From Poseidonibacter ostreae (GTDB lineage: Bacteria > Campylobacterota > Campylobacteria > Campylobacterales > Arcobacteraceae): a DNA stretch of 64,000 bases. This document shows positions 1-8,942 of the stretch, in pieces. Every line of letters begins with the position of its first letter. Position 1 is the stretch's first letter. The stretch lies in the NCBI RefSeq assembly GCF_009208075.1, contig NZ_WFKJ01000005.1, positions 25,704 through 89,703 of the forward strand, given 5' to 3'. A program made the translations under genes and the position numbers. Below the pieces are notes generated by a model, which made no database searches, had not been told where the DNA came from, and saw only the letters and a program-made list of their open reading frames with translations.

Positions 1-424
1 TATTTAAAATAATAAGTAAAGGGTAAGTTACAAAGATTAAAATTTTTATAGTTCTTGTTGAAAACCCAGATAAACTTCTCCAATAATATGCTCCTAATGT
101 TTTTGGAATAATCTCAGAAAAAACTAGAATTAAAAGTGTAAGAATTGCAGAGATATGAAACATATAATCTTCACCAAACATTTTAGCTGCTTCACTACCA
201 ACGCCAGCAGCACCTAATGTGTGAGCAAAAGTATTTAGAGTTAAAATTGCTGCAATAGAATAATCAATATTTTTCTTCTGTTTTTGCATTTCATTACCAA
301 GCTTATTATTCTTTTGTTTAGTAAGCTTTATATGAGAAGCACTAATTGATAAGAGAACTGCTTCAAGTATGGAGCATAAAAAGGAGACGCCAACGGCTAT
401 TAGAAAGTAAGTAAGTATTAGCAT
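1..424 (-). CDS. CNNM/DUF21-domain membrane protein (hemolysin-like), 3' end outside window
   Basis: Reading the minus strand from an ATG at 424 gives about 141 codons open to the window edge. The N-terminus is a membrane segment (MLILTYFLIAVGVSFLCSI), followed by a glutamate-containing helix (EAVLLSIS) and the stretch SEIIPKTLGAYY, which is typical of the DUF21 transmembrane domain of CNNM/CorC-type proteins. Family members are inner-membrane proteins linked to Mg2+/Co2+ or Na+ transport and usually carry CBS and CorC domains further downstream, which are not visible here. The start has no other good upstream candidate. It is divergent from the torA-like gene, with 141 bp between them. The family call is firm; the transported ion is not known. 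Confidence 0.8.
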   Translation of the reverse strand, partial: MLILTYFLIAVGVSFLCSILEAVLLSISASHIKLTKQKNNKLGNEMQKQKKNIDYSIAAILTLNTFAHTLGAAGVGSEAAKMFGEDYMFHISAILTLLILVFSEIIPKTLGAYYWRSLSGFSTRTIKILIFVTYPLLIILN

Positions 425-565
425 TTAAAGTCCTGTAAAATATTTTATATAAAAACTATGATAAAAGCATATCAAAAAAATATAAGAAAGTTTAGATTTA
501 TCGATTATTTTGCTCTTTTTTATAGTTACACTTCTTTCATAATTAATCCAAGTTAAGGAAAAGAA

Positions 566-2974
566 ATGAAAATTGAAAGAAGAAATTTTTTAAAAAAAGG
601 TGCAATAGGGACAGCTGTTATTGCTGCTAGTACTACAATAAGTGGTGCTGCTGCAAATATTATGGAATCAAGAACTAAAAAAATTCCAAGTGCTTCTCAC
701 TTTGGACCTTTTTATGCTCATGTAAGAGATGATAAAATTATTGATATCACTTCACAATTAGATTCAGATGCAAACCCAACAGTAATTGTAAAAGGTTTAG
801 CCGATAGAAATACTTCAAACTCAAGAGTTAAATATCCAGTAGTAAGAAAGTCTTACTTAGAAGGAAAAGGTCGAGGCGATTTAAGAGGTAAAGAAGAGTT
901 TGTTAGAGTTTCATGGGAAACAGCACTTGATTTAGCTGCAGATGCAATTAAAAGAGCACAGAAAAAAGGTGGTAATGAAGCACTCTACAACGCATCTTAT
1001 GGTGGTTGGTCTATTCCAGGAGCTTTTAAACCAAATGTTTTAGCTGGAAGATTCTTTAACCAAATTGGTGGAGCTGTTGGAACTGCTGGTGAGTATTCAA
1101 ATGGTGCTGCTGGTCCTGTAAACCCAGGAGTTGTTGGGGATATGGAAGTTTATTCTATTCAAACTGCACATGAGCAAATTATCAAACATACTGAAGTTAT
1201 GGTTTTATGGGGAGCTGATTTATACAAAACTAATAGAGCAGGTTATTCAGTACCAAATCACAGATGTTATGATGCTTATGAAGAGTACAAAAAAGCTGGT
1301 ATGAAAGTAATTCTAATTGACCCTATTTATAATTCATCTGGACAAGAGTTTAAAGCTGATTGGATTAAAATTAGACCAGGTTCTGATGTTGCAATGATGA
1401 TGGCAATGATGCATCATTTATATAAAACTGGTAAATATGATAAAGCATTTATTGAAAAATATACTCATGGATTTGATAAGTTTTTACCATATCTTTTAGG
1501 AAAAACAGATGGAATTCCTAAAACTGCAAAATGGGCTGAAAAATTAACAGAAGTACCTGCTAAAACAATTGAGCAATTAGCTGAATTAATGGTTTCTAAA
1601 AGAACTATGATTGCAGGAAACTGGGCAATGCAAAGAGCAGCACACGGTGAACAAGTTGATTGGTCTATAATTACTTTAGCTTCGATGCTTGGACAAATTG
1701 GATTACCAGGTGGTGGTTTTGGTTTCTCTATGCATTATGAAGGTGGTGGTGATGCTGCATCTGGAAAAAGAACTGTTGGTGGATTAAGTCAAGGAAAAGG
1801 TGGTGCGGTAACTCTTACTATTCCAGCTTCAAGAATGAGTGATTTAATTAATAAACCAGGTGAAACTGTTACTTATAAAGGTAAAACTATTAAGTATCCA
1901 AAAGTTGAGTTTATGTTAAGTGCAGGTGGTTCACCAATTGGACATCAACCAAATGTAAATGAGCTAATAAAAGCTATGAGAACATTAGATACTGTTGTTG
2001 TTATAGAACCATGGTGGACACCAACTGCTAAAATGGCAGATATTGTTTTTCCTGCAACTACAACTTTAGAAAGAGATGATATTGCTTCTGGTATGTCGTA
2101 TTCAAATGATAGAATTTTTGCAATGAGAAAAGTAGTTGATGCTAGATATGAGTCAAAAGATGATTATGAAATCTTTACTGAATTAGCAAAAAGGTTTGGA
2201 ACTGAAAAAAGATTTACAAGAGATAGAACGCCTATGCAATGGATTCAAAGATTATACAAAAGATCTTATGCAAATAAAGTAATGAAAATTGCTTTTGAAG
2301 ATTTCTGGGAAAAAGGAAGTGTTCATTATGATATTCCTGATGAAGCTAGAAAATATGTTAGACATGAAGCGTTTAGAAAAGACCCTGTAGCAAATGCACT
2401 TAAAACAGAAACTGGGAAAATTCAAATTTTTTCTGAAAAGTTTGAAAGTTATAAATATAAAGACTTTAAAGGTCATCCAATATGGATGGAGCCAGAAGAG
2501 TGGTTAGGGAATAAAGAATTAGCAAAAAAATATCCATTACACTTAGTATCACCACATCCAAAATTTAGAATCCATACACAAATGGATAATACTTGGGTAC
2601 AAAATGTGCATAAAGTACAAGGCAGAGAGCCAATTAGAATTTCTCCAAATGATGCTAAAAAATTTGGTGTAAAAGATGGCGAGATTGTAGAGGTATATAA
2701 TAATAGAGGGAGTATTTTAGCAGGTGTAGTAGTTACAAATACTATTAGAGATGGTGTTGCAGCAATTGAGGAAGGGGCTTGGTATTCTCCTGAAGATAGT
2801 TCAAAAGAGAATTCAAGATGTAATTCTGGACAAGTTAATGTATTAACTTCATCAAGACCAACATCTCAAATGGCAAATGCAACAACAGTAAACTCAACAC
2901 TAGTTTCAATTAAAAAAGTGGATGTTGTTTCTCCAAATGTGGCATATAATCCACCAAAAATTCAAGGAGCTTAA
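566..2974 (+). CDS. torA: TMAO/DMSO-type molybdopterin reductase, Tat-exported (TorA-like)
   Basis: This 802-residue protein is a periplasmic molybdenum enzyme of the DMSO reductase family, predicted to reduce an N- or S-oxide such as TMAO as terminal electron acceptor. The N-terminus has a twin-arginine signal (ERRNFLKKG, Arg5-Arg6, then a hydrophobic stretch). There is no CxxC iron-sulfur motif near the N-terminus, as expected for TorA/BisC/DorA-type enzymes. The GEYSNGAAG segment near residue 178 carries the serine that would ligate molybdenum. The MGD-binding C-terminal domain is present (SPHPKFRIHTQ, region 655-790). A Shine-Dalgarno AAGGAAAAG precedes the ATG. The next gene, 2 nt away, is a c-type cytochrome, the same pairing as the TMAO/DMSO reductase of Campylobacter jejuni. 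The substrate is inferred; biotin sulfoxide or DMSO remain possible. Confidence 0.88.
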   Translation: MKIERRNFLKKGAIGTAVIAASTTISGAAANIMESRTKKIPSASHFGPFYAHVRDDKIIDITSQLDSDANPTVIVKGLADRNTSNSRVKYPVVRKSYLEGKGRGDLRGKEEFVRVSWETALDLAADAIKRAQKKGGNEALYNASYGGWSIPGAFKPNVLAGRFFNQIGGAVGTAGEYSNGAAGPVNPGVVGDMEVYSIQTAHEQIIKHTEVMVLWGADLYKTNRAGYSVPNHRCYDAYEEYKKAGMKVILIDPIYNSSGQEFKADWIKIRPGSDVAMMMAMMHHLYKTGKYDKAFIEKYTHGFDKFLPYLLGKTDGIPKTAKWAEKLTEVPAKTIEQLAELMVSKRTMIAGNWAMQRAAHGEQVDWSIITLASMLGQIGLPGGGFGFSMHYEGGGDAASGKRTVGGLSQGKGGAVTLTIPASRMSDLINKPGETVTYKGKTIKYPKVEFMLSAGGSPIGHQPNVNELIKAMRTLDTVVVIEPWWTPTAKMADIVFPATTTLERDDIASGMSYSNDRIFAMRKVVDARYESKDDYEIFTELAKRFGTEKRFTRDRTPMQWIQRLYKRSYANKVMKIAFEDFWEKGSVHYDIPDEARKYVRHEAFRKDPVANALKTETGKIQIFSEKFESYKYKDFKGHPIWMEPEEWLGNKELAKKYPLHLVSPHPKFRIHTQMDNTWVQNVHKVQGREPIRISPNDAKKFGVKDGEIVEVYNNRGSILAGVVVTNTIRDGVAAIEEGAWYSPEDSSKENSRCNSGQVNVLTSSRPTSQMANATTVNSTLVSIKKVDVVSPNVAYNPPKIQGA

Positions 2975-2976
2975 TT

Positions 2977-3531
2977 ATGAAAGCTATTTTAAAAAAATTA
3001 TTAATAACATTACTTGCAGTAGGGAGTTTTTCCCTACTAAGTGCTAATGAAATGTACATCTTCCAAACAGCAGATGTAAAAATTGATAATAATAAAGCAA
3101 AACTTTATATTGGTACGCCTGTAAAAGTACTAAAAGATGTTGATGATAAGAATTCGTTAGTTGAATTTTCAGGAATGGTTTTTGCTAATAAGCTTTACAT
3201 AAATAAAGATAAATCACTTTTATTAGCATCAGTAGAAAAAAGTACTTTTGGAAAAGATGGTGAAATAAAAAAAGTTCAAGCAATAATTGAAAAAGGTTAT
3301 TTAGCTAATAATCCACTTGAAATTTGGGAGGAACATGAAGAGTTCTTTTATGAAAACTGTACACAATGTCATGCCGCACACGCACCAACAGAACATTCAA
3401 TGTTAGAATGGGATGCTATTTTACAAACAATGAATGGTTTTGCACAACTTGATGCCCAAGAAGCAGCTTATTTAGCAAGATTTGTAAAAGCTACATCTAA
3501 TAATGGATTTTATCCAAAAGCAAAAAAGTAA
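2977..3531 (+). CDS. Monohaem c-type cytochrome, electron donor to the TorA-like reductase
   Basis: A 184-residue exported protein with a Sec signal peptide (about residues 1-23, ending LLSANE). It has a single haem c motif CTQCH at residues 128-132, followed by a short helical C-terminus with Met residues (SMLEW, TMNGF) that could supply the distal ligand. The N-terminal part (25-100) is a small beta-rich domain like that found in TorC-type C-terminal domains. It lies 2 nt after the reductase gene, so it is almost certainly co-transcribed and probably passes electrons to the reductase in the periplasm. Unlike enterobacterial TorC, no pentahaem membrane domain is present, so the quinol dehydrogenase must be another protein. 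The role as redox partner rests on context. Confidence 0.82.
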   Translation: MKAILKKLLITLLAVGSFSLLSANEMYIFQTADVKIDNNKAKLYIGTPVKVLKDVDDKNSLVEFSGMVFANKLYINKDKSLLLASVEKSTFGKDGEIKKVQAIIEKGYLANNPLEIWEEHEEFFYENCTQCHAAHAPTEHSMLEWDAILQTMNGFAQLDAQEAAYLARFVKATSNNGFYPKAKK

Positions 3532-3539
3532 AAATTAAG

Positions 3540-3545
3540 TATAAT
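3540..3545 (+). promoter_or_regulatory. Candidate -10 box for the sensor operon
   Basis: A perfect TATAAT lies in the 32-nt gap after the cytochrome stop codon and 18 nt before the response regulator ATG. The expected start of transcription (about 3552) leaves just enough room for the AAAAGGAGAG ribosome binding site. This suggests that the regulator/binding protein/kinase genes have their own promoter, although read-through from the reductase genes is also possible. No -35 box is obvious, as is common in Campylobacterota. Confidence 0.45.
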
Positions 3546-3563
3546 TAGCAAAAAGGAGAGATT

Positions 3564-4250
3564 ATGAAAAAAGATGTACTTGAAAAATTACAAAACTTGA
3601 CTCTTCTTTATGCTGAAGATGAGGTAGGAATTAGAGAAAATATTGCAGATTCTCTACGATACTATGTAAAAGAAGTTTATGAAGCAAATGATGGAGAGGA
3701 AGGATATGAATTATATCTTGAAAAAACTCCTGATATTATATTAAGTGATATTCATATGCCAAATGTAAATGGTATTGAATTTATAAAAAAAGTTAGACAA
3801 ATAGATAAAAATATTCCAGTTGTTATGATAACTGCTCATACAGATAAAGAGTATTTACTTGAAGCAGTTGAATTACATATGGAAAAATATATTGTAAAAC
3901 CTCTTGATTTAGATGAGTTATTTGAATCTTTAGATAAATGTATAACCCTGCTAGACTCAAATAGAAAAGTTATATTAAAAGTTGATAAAGATTATGTTTA
4001 TGATTATGATTTAAAAGAATTAAAATATAAAGACGAAAGTATTATTTTAAATAAAAAAGAGATGACTTTTTTAGAAGTGCTAATCTCTAATCAGAATAGA
4101 ATTGTAAATTATGAAGAGTTACAAGATAAAGTTTGGGGTGATGATATTATGACAGATAGTGCATTACGCTCACTTGTAAGAAATTTACGAAAAAAACTTC
4201 CTACGGATTTACTTTTTAATTTATCCGGAGTAGGATATAGACTTGTATAA
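3564..4250 (+). CDS. OmpR-family response regulator
   Basis: A 228-residue two-domain regulator. The receiver domain (about 10-125) shows the acidic pair ED at 19-20, the phosphoacceptor Asp62 (ILSDIHMP), a Thr (MITAHT) and the Lys of KPLD. The C-terminal winged-helix DNA-binding domain (about 145-228) ends in the usual SGVGYRLV. A strong AAAAGGAGAG site precedes the ATG. It overlaps the next gene, a solute-binding protein, by 8 nt, and the histidine kinase follows. Because it directly follows the reductase/cytochrome pair it is a good candidate for their regulator, analogous to TorR, but no operator was recognised upstream of the reductase. Confidence 0.85.
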   Translation: MKKDVLEKLQNLTLLYAEDEVGIRENIADSLRYYVKEVYEANDGEEGYELYLEKTPDIILSDIHMPNVNGIEFIKKVRQIDKNIPVVMITAHTDKEYLLEAVELHMEKYIVKPLDLDELFESLDKCITLLDSNRKVILKVDKDYVYDYDLKELKYKDESIILNKKEMTFLEVLISNQNRIVNYEELQDKVWGDDIMTDSALRSLVRNLRKKLPTDLLFNLSGVGYRLV

Positions 4251-5883
4251 ACTAATACTTCTATTTTTTCTTGCATTTAATTTATTAAGTGCAAGTACTT
4301 TTAGGGAAGATAATTCTAAATTAAAACTTGCAAAACCCATGCATCCAAACTCACATATTAAAATATTTTTACCCTCAATACCTTATTCTTATGTATCAAA
4401 AACAATTAATTCTGGACTTGTACGCTCTACTGATAATGAAAGAGGATGGGAATATGATTTAGCTAAAGAGCATATAAGAGTAGATGATTATACATATATT
4501 TTTGAGCTTAGAGAAAATCTAAAATTTCAAAATGGAAAAGATTTTACAATGGATGATATTTTATTTAATTTTGAATTTTTTAAAAAGAATCCACTTTTAT
4601 ATACAAATATTGATAAAATTGATTTTGATATTATAAAACTTGATGAAAAAAGATTTAAAATAGTTTTAAAACAAAAATATGAGATGTTTTTAACAGATTT
4701 AGCACGAATTTATTTTTATACCAAAGAGTACATAGAAAAATATAATCCAATAGGAGCAGAAACTGGGACAGCAACAAAAGTAGCTGGTGCTTATGGAATG
4801 GGACCATATATTTTAAAAAGTGGTTTTGCATTAGGAGAGAAACAGACTTCAAAGCTTGAATTAATAGCAAATCCTTATTATTGGGATAAAAGATATCCAA
4901 AAATTAAAAAGGTTACAGTTTATACTCAACTTGATGTGAATAAGGCTTTAGATTCTATTGTTGAAAAGGAAGGGCAACTTGATATTATGCCAATTCCATT
5001 TAATAAAAAAATTAATGTACTAATGTCAAAATATTCAAAGCTTATAATAAAAGAATCTACAAATAACTTTACAATATTTTTTAATCTAATAAATGGAAAT
5101 AAAATACTTGAAAATAAAGATGTAAGAATTGCCTTGAATGAAGCAATAAATCAAGAAAATCTTTTAAATTTTGTTTATAAAAAAGAAGGAAAAATATCTC
5201 CTTTTGCAACTTCGATAAACTATAAAGAGGTGAAAAAAATTGCAGCTAAAAATGAATACAAGAAATTTAATTTTAGTGAAAAAAAGAAAAAAGAGTTGCT
5301 CAATGGCTTAGAGTTAAATATTTTTACTCAAGATAGATTTATATTTTTATTTAAAGGCATTGAATACCAATTGAAGAAATATGGTGTTAAATTAAAATAT
5401 ACAATTACAAGTAGTGAAAAAGATATATATGAACAACTTTTAAATACAAGGACTTCACAAAACAGTAAAAAATGGGATTTACTTATGTGGGGTAATGATG
5501 ATTGGTATTACCAAAATCCTTGGACGGTATTTTTTGTTTATGAAAACGATTCTCCTTGGTCTACAATAAAGAATGATGAGGTAATGAATACTCTAATCAC
5601 AAAATTTTTTGAAACAAAAACTAACTCTTTGGAATATGAAAAAATAGTAGAAAAGATACTTTATCAAGCACGAGAGATGGCATATACTTTAAGAGTTCCA
5701 TCTTCTAATAAAGTATTAGCAGTAAATAAAGAAGTTGTTTTTAAACCTTATGGAGGAGGGATAATCCCTCTTTGGAAAATAGAATTAACAAAAGATCATT
5801 GGTCAATTAGAAAAAATAATGAGTATTCAAAAAAATTACATACTCCTATAAAAACACAAAGAATTAAAAATGAAGTTAAATAA
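4243..5883 (+). CDS. Family 5 extracellular solute-binding protein, probable sensor subunit
   Basis: A 546-residue periplasmic protein starting with a TTG codon inside the end of the regulator gene, directly followed by a Sec signal peptide (about 1-18). The sequence follows the peptide/nickel-binding SBP family 5 plan: GLVRSTDNERGWEYDLAK, FELRENLKFQNGKDFTMDD, and a later VRIALNEAINQENL segment. No ABC permease or ATPase gene is near. It is instead sandwiched between a response regulator and a histidine kinase, overlapping both (8 and 14 nt), so it probably presents a ligand to the kinase rather than feeding a transporter, as TorT does for TorS in E. coli with an unrelated fold. The ligand is unknown. 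Confidence 0.8.
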   Translation: MYKLILLFFLAFNLLSASTFREDNSKLKLAKPMHPNSHIKIFLPSIPYSYVSKTINSGLVRSTDNERGWEYDLAKEHIRVDDYTYIFELRENLKFQNGKDFTMDDILFNFEFFKKNPLLYTNIDKIDFDIIKLDEKRFKIVLKQKYEMFLTDLARIYFYTKEYIEKYNPIGAETGTATKVAGAYGMGPYILKSGFALGEKQTSKLELIANPYYWDKRYPKIKKVTVYTQLDVNKALDSIVEKEGQLDIMPIPFNKKINVLMSKYSKLIIKESTNNFTIFFNLINGNKILENKDVRIALNEAINQENLLNFVYKKEGKISPFATSINYKEVKKIAAKNEYKKFNFSEKKKKELLNGLELNIFTQDRFIFLFKGIEYQLKKYGVKLKYTITSSEKDIYEQLLNTRTSQNSKKWDLLMWGNDDWYYQNPWTVFFVYENDSPWSTIKNDEVMNTLITKFFETKTNSLEYEKIVEKILYQAREMAYTLRVPSSNKVLAVNKEVVFKPYGGGIIPLWKIELTKDHWSIRKNNEYSKKLHTPIKTQRIKNEVK

Positions 5884-7531
5884 TATAAATATAAAAGTAA
5901 AGCTTGGAATACTATTTCTAATTTTGTGTATTTCTATTGCAGTTTTATCCTATAAAGCAATAAATACAAGTGAGTATAATAAACAAACATTAAAAGTAGT
6001 ACATAGTAAATCTCAAACTGTATTAGCAATGCAAGATAAGATTATCACGCCTTTATATAAATTAAGAGAATTAACTCAGTCTTTAGTAATGGCTCCTAAT
6101 AATGAGATTAGAGAAACTATTCAAAGCAATATGAACTTTCTTGTAAAGAGTCTTAAAAATGAGTTTATACAACTAAAAGATACTCTTGTATTATTAGAAT
6201 GGGATAGATATCAAGAATCAATTAAAACTACTAAAAAATATCTTGAAGATGAGTTTGAAGAGGGTGCATATGTAAATGTTACAACAACAAGTAGAGAACA
6301 GTTTAACCAATTATTAGAAAGTCTATTAGCAATTCAAAGTAACTCTTTAAATAATTCAACAATTGCTTATGAAAAAGCAAGTAAAGAAGTAAAAGAGATT
6401 AAATTTGAAATTTTAATGGTGATTGTAATCGTACTTATTTTAGCAACATTTATAGGATGGTTAATTACAAGTAATATAATAAAATCAATTGATGTTGTTC
6501 AAGATGGATTGACAAACTTTTTTGAATATTTGCATCATAGAAAAAATAGTGTTAGAAAAATTGAAATAAATTCAAAAGATGAATTTTATCAAATGGCACA
6601 GATGATAAATGAAAATGTCTCTGATATACAGAAAAATATTAGAGATAATGAAGAGCTGATTAAAAATGCTACAAAGGTATTAGAAGATTTAAAAAGTGGG
6701 GACTTAAGTTCAAGGCTTACAAAACACAGTAATAACGAATCCTTAAATGAATTGAAAATTATGATGAATAATATGATTGATAATTTGGAGTTTCAAGTAC
6801 AAGAGCAAATTGATAAAAGGCTAGAGCAAGAACAATTGTTAATTCAGCAATCAAAACTAGCATCAATGGGTGAAATGATTGGTAATATTGCTCATCAATG
6901 GAGACAGCCTTTATCTCAAATCTCTGCTATTCACATGAATATGAAAATTACTTATGATTTTGATAAGTTTACAAAAGAGTATATAGATACAAAGATAAAA
7001 GAAGCAAATAAATTAACCTCTTATATGTCTCAAACAATATCAGATTTTCAAAACTTCTTTAAACCACAAGGTGAAAGAGAGTATTTCTCAGTTGAAAAAG
7101 CATGTCGTGATGCTTACCATATATTAGAATCATCACTAAAATATCATGGAATAAAAATAGAGTTTAATGTAATTGAAGATAGTAAAATTTTTGGTTATAA
7201 AAATGAATATTCACAAGTGATTTTAAATGTATTAAGTAATGCAAAAGATATTTTAATAGAGAGAAAAATAGAAAAACCAAATATAAATATAGAAATAAAA
7301 GAGGGTGAGAATTTTGCAATTGTAAAAATAAAAGATAATGCAAAAGGTGTTGAAAAAAATATTATAGATAAAATCTTTGAGCCATATTTTACAACAAGAC
7401 ATAAAACTCAAGGTACAGGTATTGGTTTATATATGTCAAAAAATATAATAGAGCGAAATATGAATGGCTTTATTAATGTAAAGAATATAGAAAATGGAGC
7501 ATTATTCACTATTAAGGTTTCAAAGAAGTAA
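5870..7531 (+). CDS. Membrane sensor histidine kinase
   Basis: A 553-residue kinase with a membrane segment at about 10-28, a periplasmic domain of about 150 residues that looks mainly helical, and a second membrane segment at about 180-199. It is followed by a HAMP-like double module (208-311), a coiled coil, the phosphoacceptor box GNIAHQWRQPLSQ with His342, and an HATPase domain with N box (NVLSNAKDILIER), G1 (KDNAKGV) and G2 (GTGIGLYMSK). The HQWRQPL box is typical of a kinase group frequent in Campylobacterota. It overlaps the binding-protein gene by 14 nt, so the three genes form one unit. The 208-311 module closely resembles a part of the chemoreceptor at 21853-24210. Confidence 0.87.
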   Translation: MKLNNINIKVKLGILFLILCISIAVLSYKAINTSEYNKQTLKVVHSKSQTVLAMQDKIITPLYKLRELTQSLVMAPNNEIRETIQSNMNFLVKSLKNEFIQLKDTLVLLEWDRYQESIKTTKKYLEDEFEEGAYVNVTTTSREQFNQLLESLLAIQSNSLNNSTIAYEKASKEVKEIKFEILMVIVIVLILATFIGWLITSNIIKSIDVVQDGLTNFFEYLHHRKNSVRKIEINSKDEFYQMAQMINENVSDIQKNIRDNEELIKNATKVLEDLKSGDLSSRLTKHSNNESLNELKIMMNNMIDNLEFQVQEQIDKRLEQEQLLIQQSKLASMGEMIGNIAHQWRQPLSQISAIHMNMKITYDFDKFTKEYIDTKIKEANKLTSYMSQTISDFQNFFKPQGEREYFSVEKACRDAYHILESSLKYHGIKIEFNVIEDSKIFGYKNEYSQVILNVLSNAKDILIERKIEKPNINIEIKEGENFAIVKIKDNAKGVEKNIIDKIFEPYFTTRHKTQGTGIGLYMSKNIIERNMNGFINVKNIENGALFTIKVSKK

Positions 7532-7604
7532 AAATTTAATATTTATTAACACATTATTATCTTTAATTAGGTAAAATGAGGATAATTAATTTATAGGAAT
7601 ATAA

Positions 7605-8099
7605 ATGCCAAAAGAAAAAACATTTAAAGAAAAAATTTTAGATTATATATATATTGTATCTAAGCAACCAATCTTGTTAAGAGATTTACTTATTGCAAAT
7701 AGACAATATAAAGAAGGTATGCATGTAGATCCTGCAAAACTTGGGTTCAGAATAAAACTCTCACGTGCTTATTTAGTTTATATGGGAATGATACTAAGTG
7801 TTTTAATACCTTTATCAGGACTTACACATAAACCTTTAGCTGATATAGATTCACATATATCTATAATAGGAGCTGTTGTTATTACAGCAATTATATTTAT
7901 TGGCTTTAATTTTTTTAGAGCTAAAATGAGAGATGCTATAACTATTGAACTTATAAAAAGATCTTGGAAAATACATTTTCCTTTTTTCTCTTATGATGAA
8001 TATTCAGAAAAAATTGAAGAAATTTTTGAAAAATCTTTGAAAGAAGAAGTTTCAAAAAGAGAATTAGAAAAATATATCTTAGATAACCTTACAGAATAA
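7605..8099 (+). CDS. Unrecognised membrane protein with two transmembrane segments
   Basis: A 164-residue protein of unknown function. The N-terminal 50 residues are charged and amphipathic (KEKILDYIYIV, ILLRDLLIANRQYKEG). Two hydrophobic segments follow (about 55-72 and 85-105), joined by a short loop, with an acidic coiled C-terminus (EEIFEKSLKEEVSKRELEKY). The start is an ATG with a weak TAGGAA site. It stands alone on the plus strand after the sensor kinase and converges on the N-formylglutamate amidohydrolase-like gene. No family was recognised; it looks like a lineage-conserved inner-membrane protein. Confidence 0.6.
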   Translation: MPKEKTFKEKILDYIYIVSKQPILLRDLLIANRQYKEGMHVDPAKLGFRIKLSRAYLVYMGMILSVLIPLSGLTHKPLADIDSHISIIGAVVITAIIFIGFNFFRAKMRDAITIELIKRSWKIHFPFFSYDEYSEKIEEIFEKSLKEEVSKRELEKYILDNLTE

Positions 8100-8109
8100 T
8101 CTCTGTAAG
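8088..8109 (+). terminator. Candidate terminator between convergent genes
   Basis: The arms CTTACAGA (8088-8095) and TCTGTAAG (8102-8109) form an 8-bp stem with a 6-nt loop, followed by ATTATTTT. The left arm overlaps the end of the membrane-protein gene. The stem is short, so confidence is moderate. Confidence 0.5.
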
Positions 8110-8126
8110 ATTATTTTACGAATATC

Positions 8127-8942
8127 TTATTTCTTTAAATCTAAATCTAGATGTATTTTAGTAAAAGTAAGTAAGGACTCAACAAAAGCTTTCGCACAAT
8201 TTTCTCTATTTTCATTTGTATCTCTTACATCTTTATATGGAAACTCTATTTGAATTCCACTAATATTCCCACCATTTAAAGACCCATGGCTAATAGTATT
8301 GTAAGCACCCTCAAAATAGTTGTCATCACTTGCATATGGAAGTTTTACAGAAGGTACTGAATCATAACCTTCATTACACATCAAACTTCCCATAGAGTGT
8401 GGACCTCTTAATTGATCTATAAAACACTCTTTTGTAAATTTTGATAAAGCAGAAATACTTGAATTCTCAATATTAGATTTCTCTTTTAGTGAACCATCAT
8501 GTTGCTTGATAATAGAATTATCAAGTAAGTATCCAAACTCTAAATATCCTTTAGGATGTGATTGTCCATGAATATCTATATATAAACCTTTTGAAAACTT
8601 ATTTTCTATCTCTTTTTTAGAAATTTTAATAAAGTCATGAAATTGATTATAAGGAATACTTGCTTTTTCATCTTCATAAGCTTCTTCTTTTGCTCTATTT
8701 ATATCTACTTTGACTCTTGAAATATCAGCAATTACTGCATAAGGTGTAAGCTGTGTTTGTTTATGAAATTCTTTTATAATTAATTCCGTAAGTTCATAAG
8801 TGTAATCATCTTTATCAAATACACCTTTGGTTCTTGTTTTTATCTCTTTTGGTTCTTCTTCTCCACCATGAGGAGCACTTAATATTATTGGTGCATTTCC
8901 TTGGTAATATTTTATATGATTTTTTTTAATTGCTTTAGTCAT
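8127..8942 (-). CDS. N-formylglutamate amidohydrolase-like protein
   Basis: A 271-residue protein that fits the N-formylglutamate amidohydrolase/FGase fold: an early SAPHGG motif with metal-binding residues, a TRTKGVFDKDDYTYEL segment, DISRVKVDINR and the IDIHGQSH motif. Members hydrolyse N-formylglutamate in histidine breakdown, or other N-acyl amino acids and peptides. No hut genes are nearby, so the substrate is open. The ATG start overlaps the end of the upstream MnmC-like gene by 8 nt, so it is the last gene of the luxS-led minus-strand group. Confidence 0.75.
   Translation of the reverse strand: MTKAIKKNHIKYYQGNAPIILSAPHGGEEEPKEIKTRTKGVFDKDDYTYELTELIIKEFHKQTQLTPYAVIADISRVKVDINRAKEEAYEDEKASIPYNQFHDFIKISKKEIENKFSKGLYIDIHGQSHPKGYLEFGYLLDNSIIKQHDGSLKEKSNIENSSISALSKFTKECFIDQLRGPHSMGSLMCNEGYDSVPSVKLPYASDDNYFEGAYNTISHGSLNGGNISGIQIEFPYKDVRDTNENRENCAKAFVESLLTFTKIHLDLDLKK

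Noticed and set aside
425..565. TorR-box-like operator before the TorA-like gene
   Set aside because: I found no clear repeated decamer in this gap.
2252..2476. Open frame on the minus strand inside the torA-like gene
   Set aside because: It lies fully within a strongly supported coding sequence and its protein is an AT-rich shadow with no start signal.
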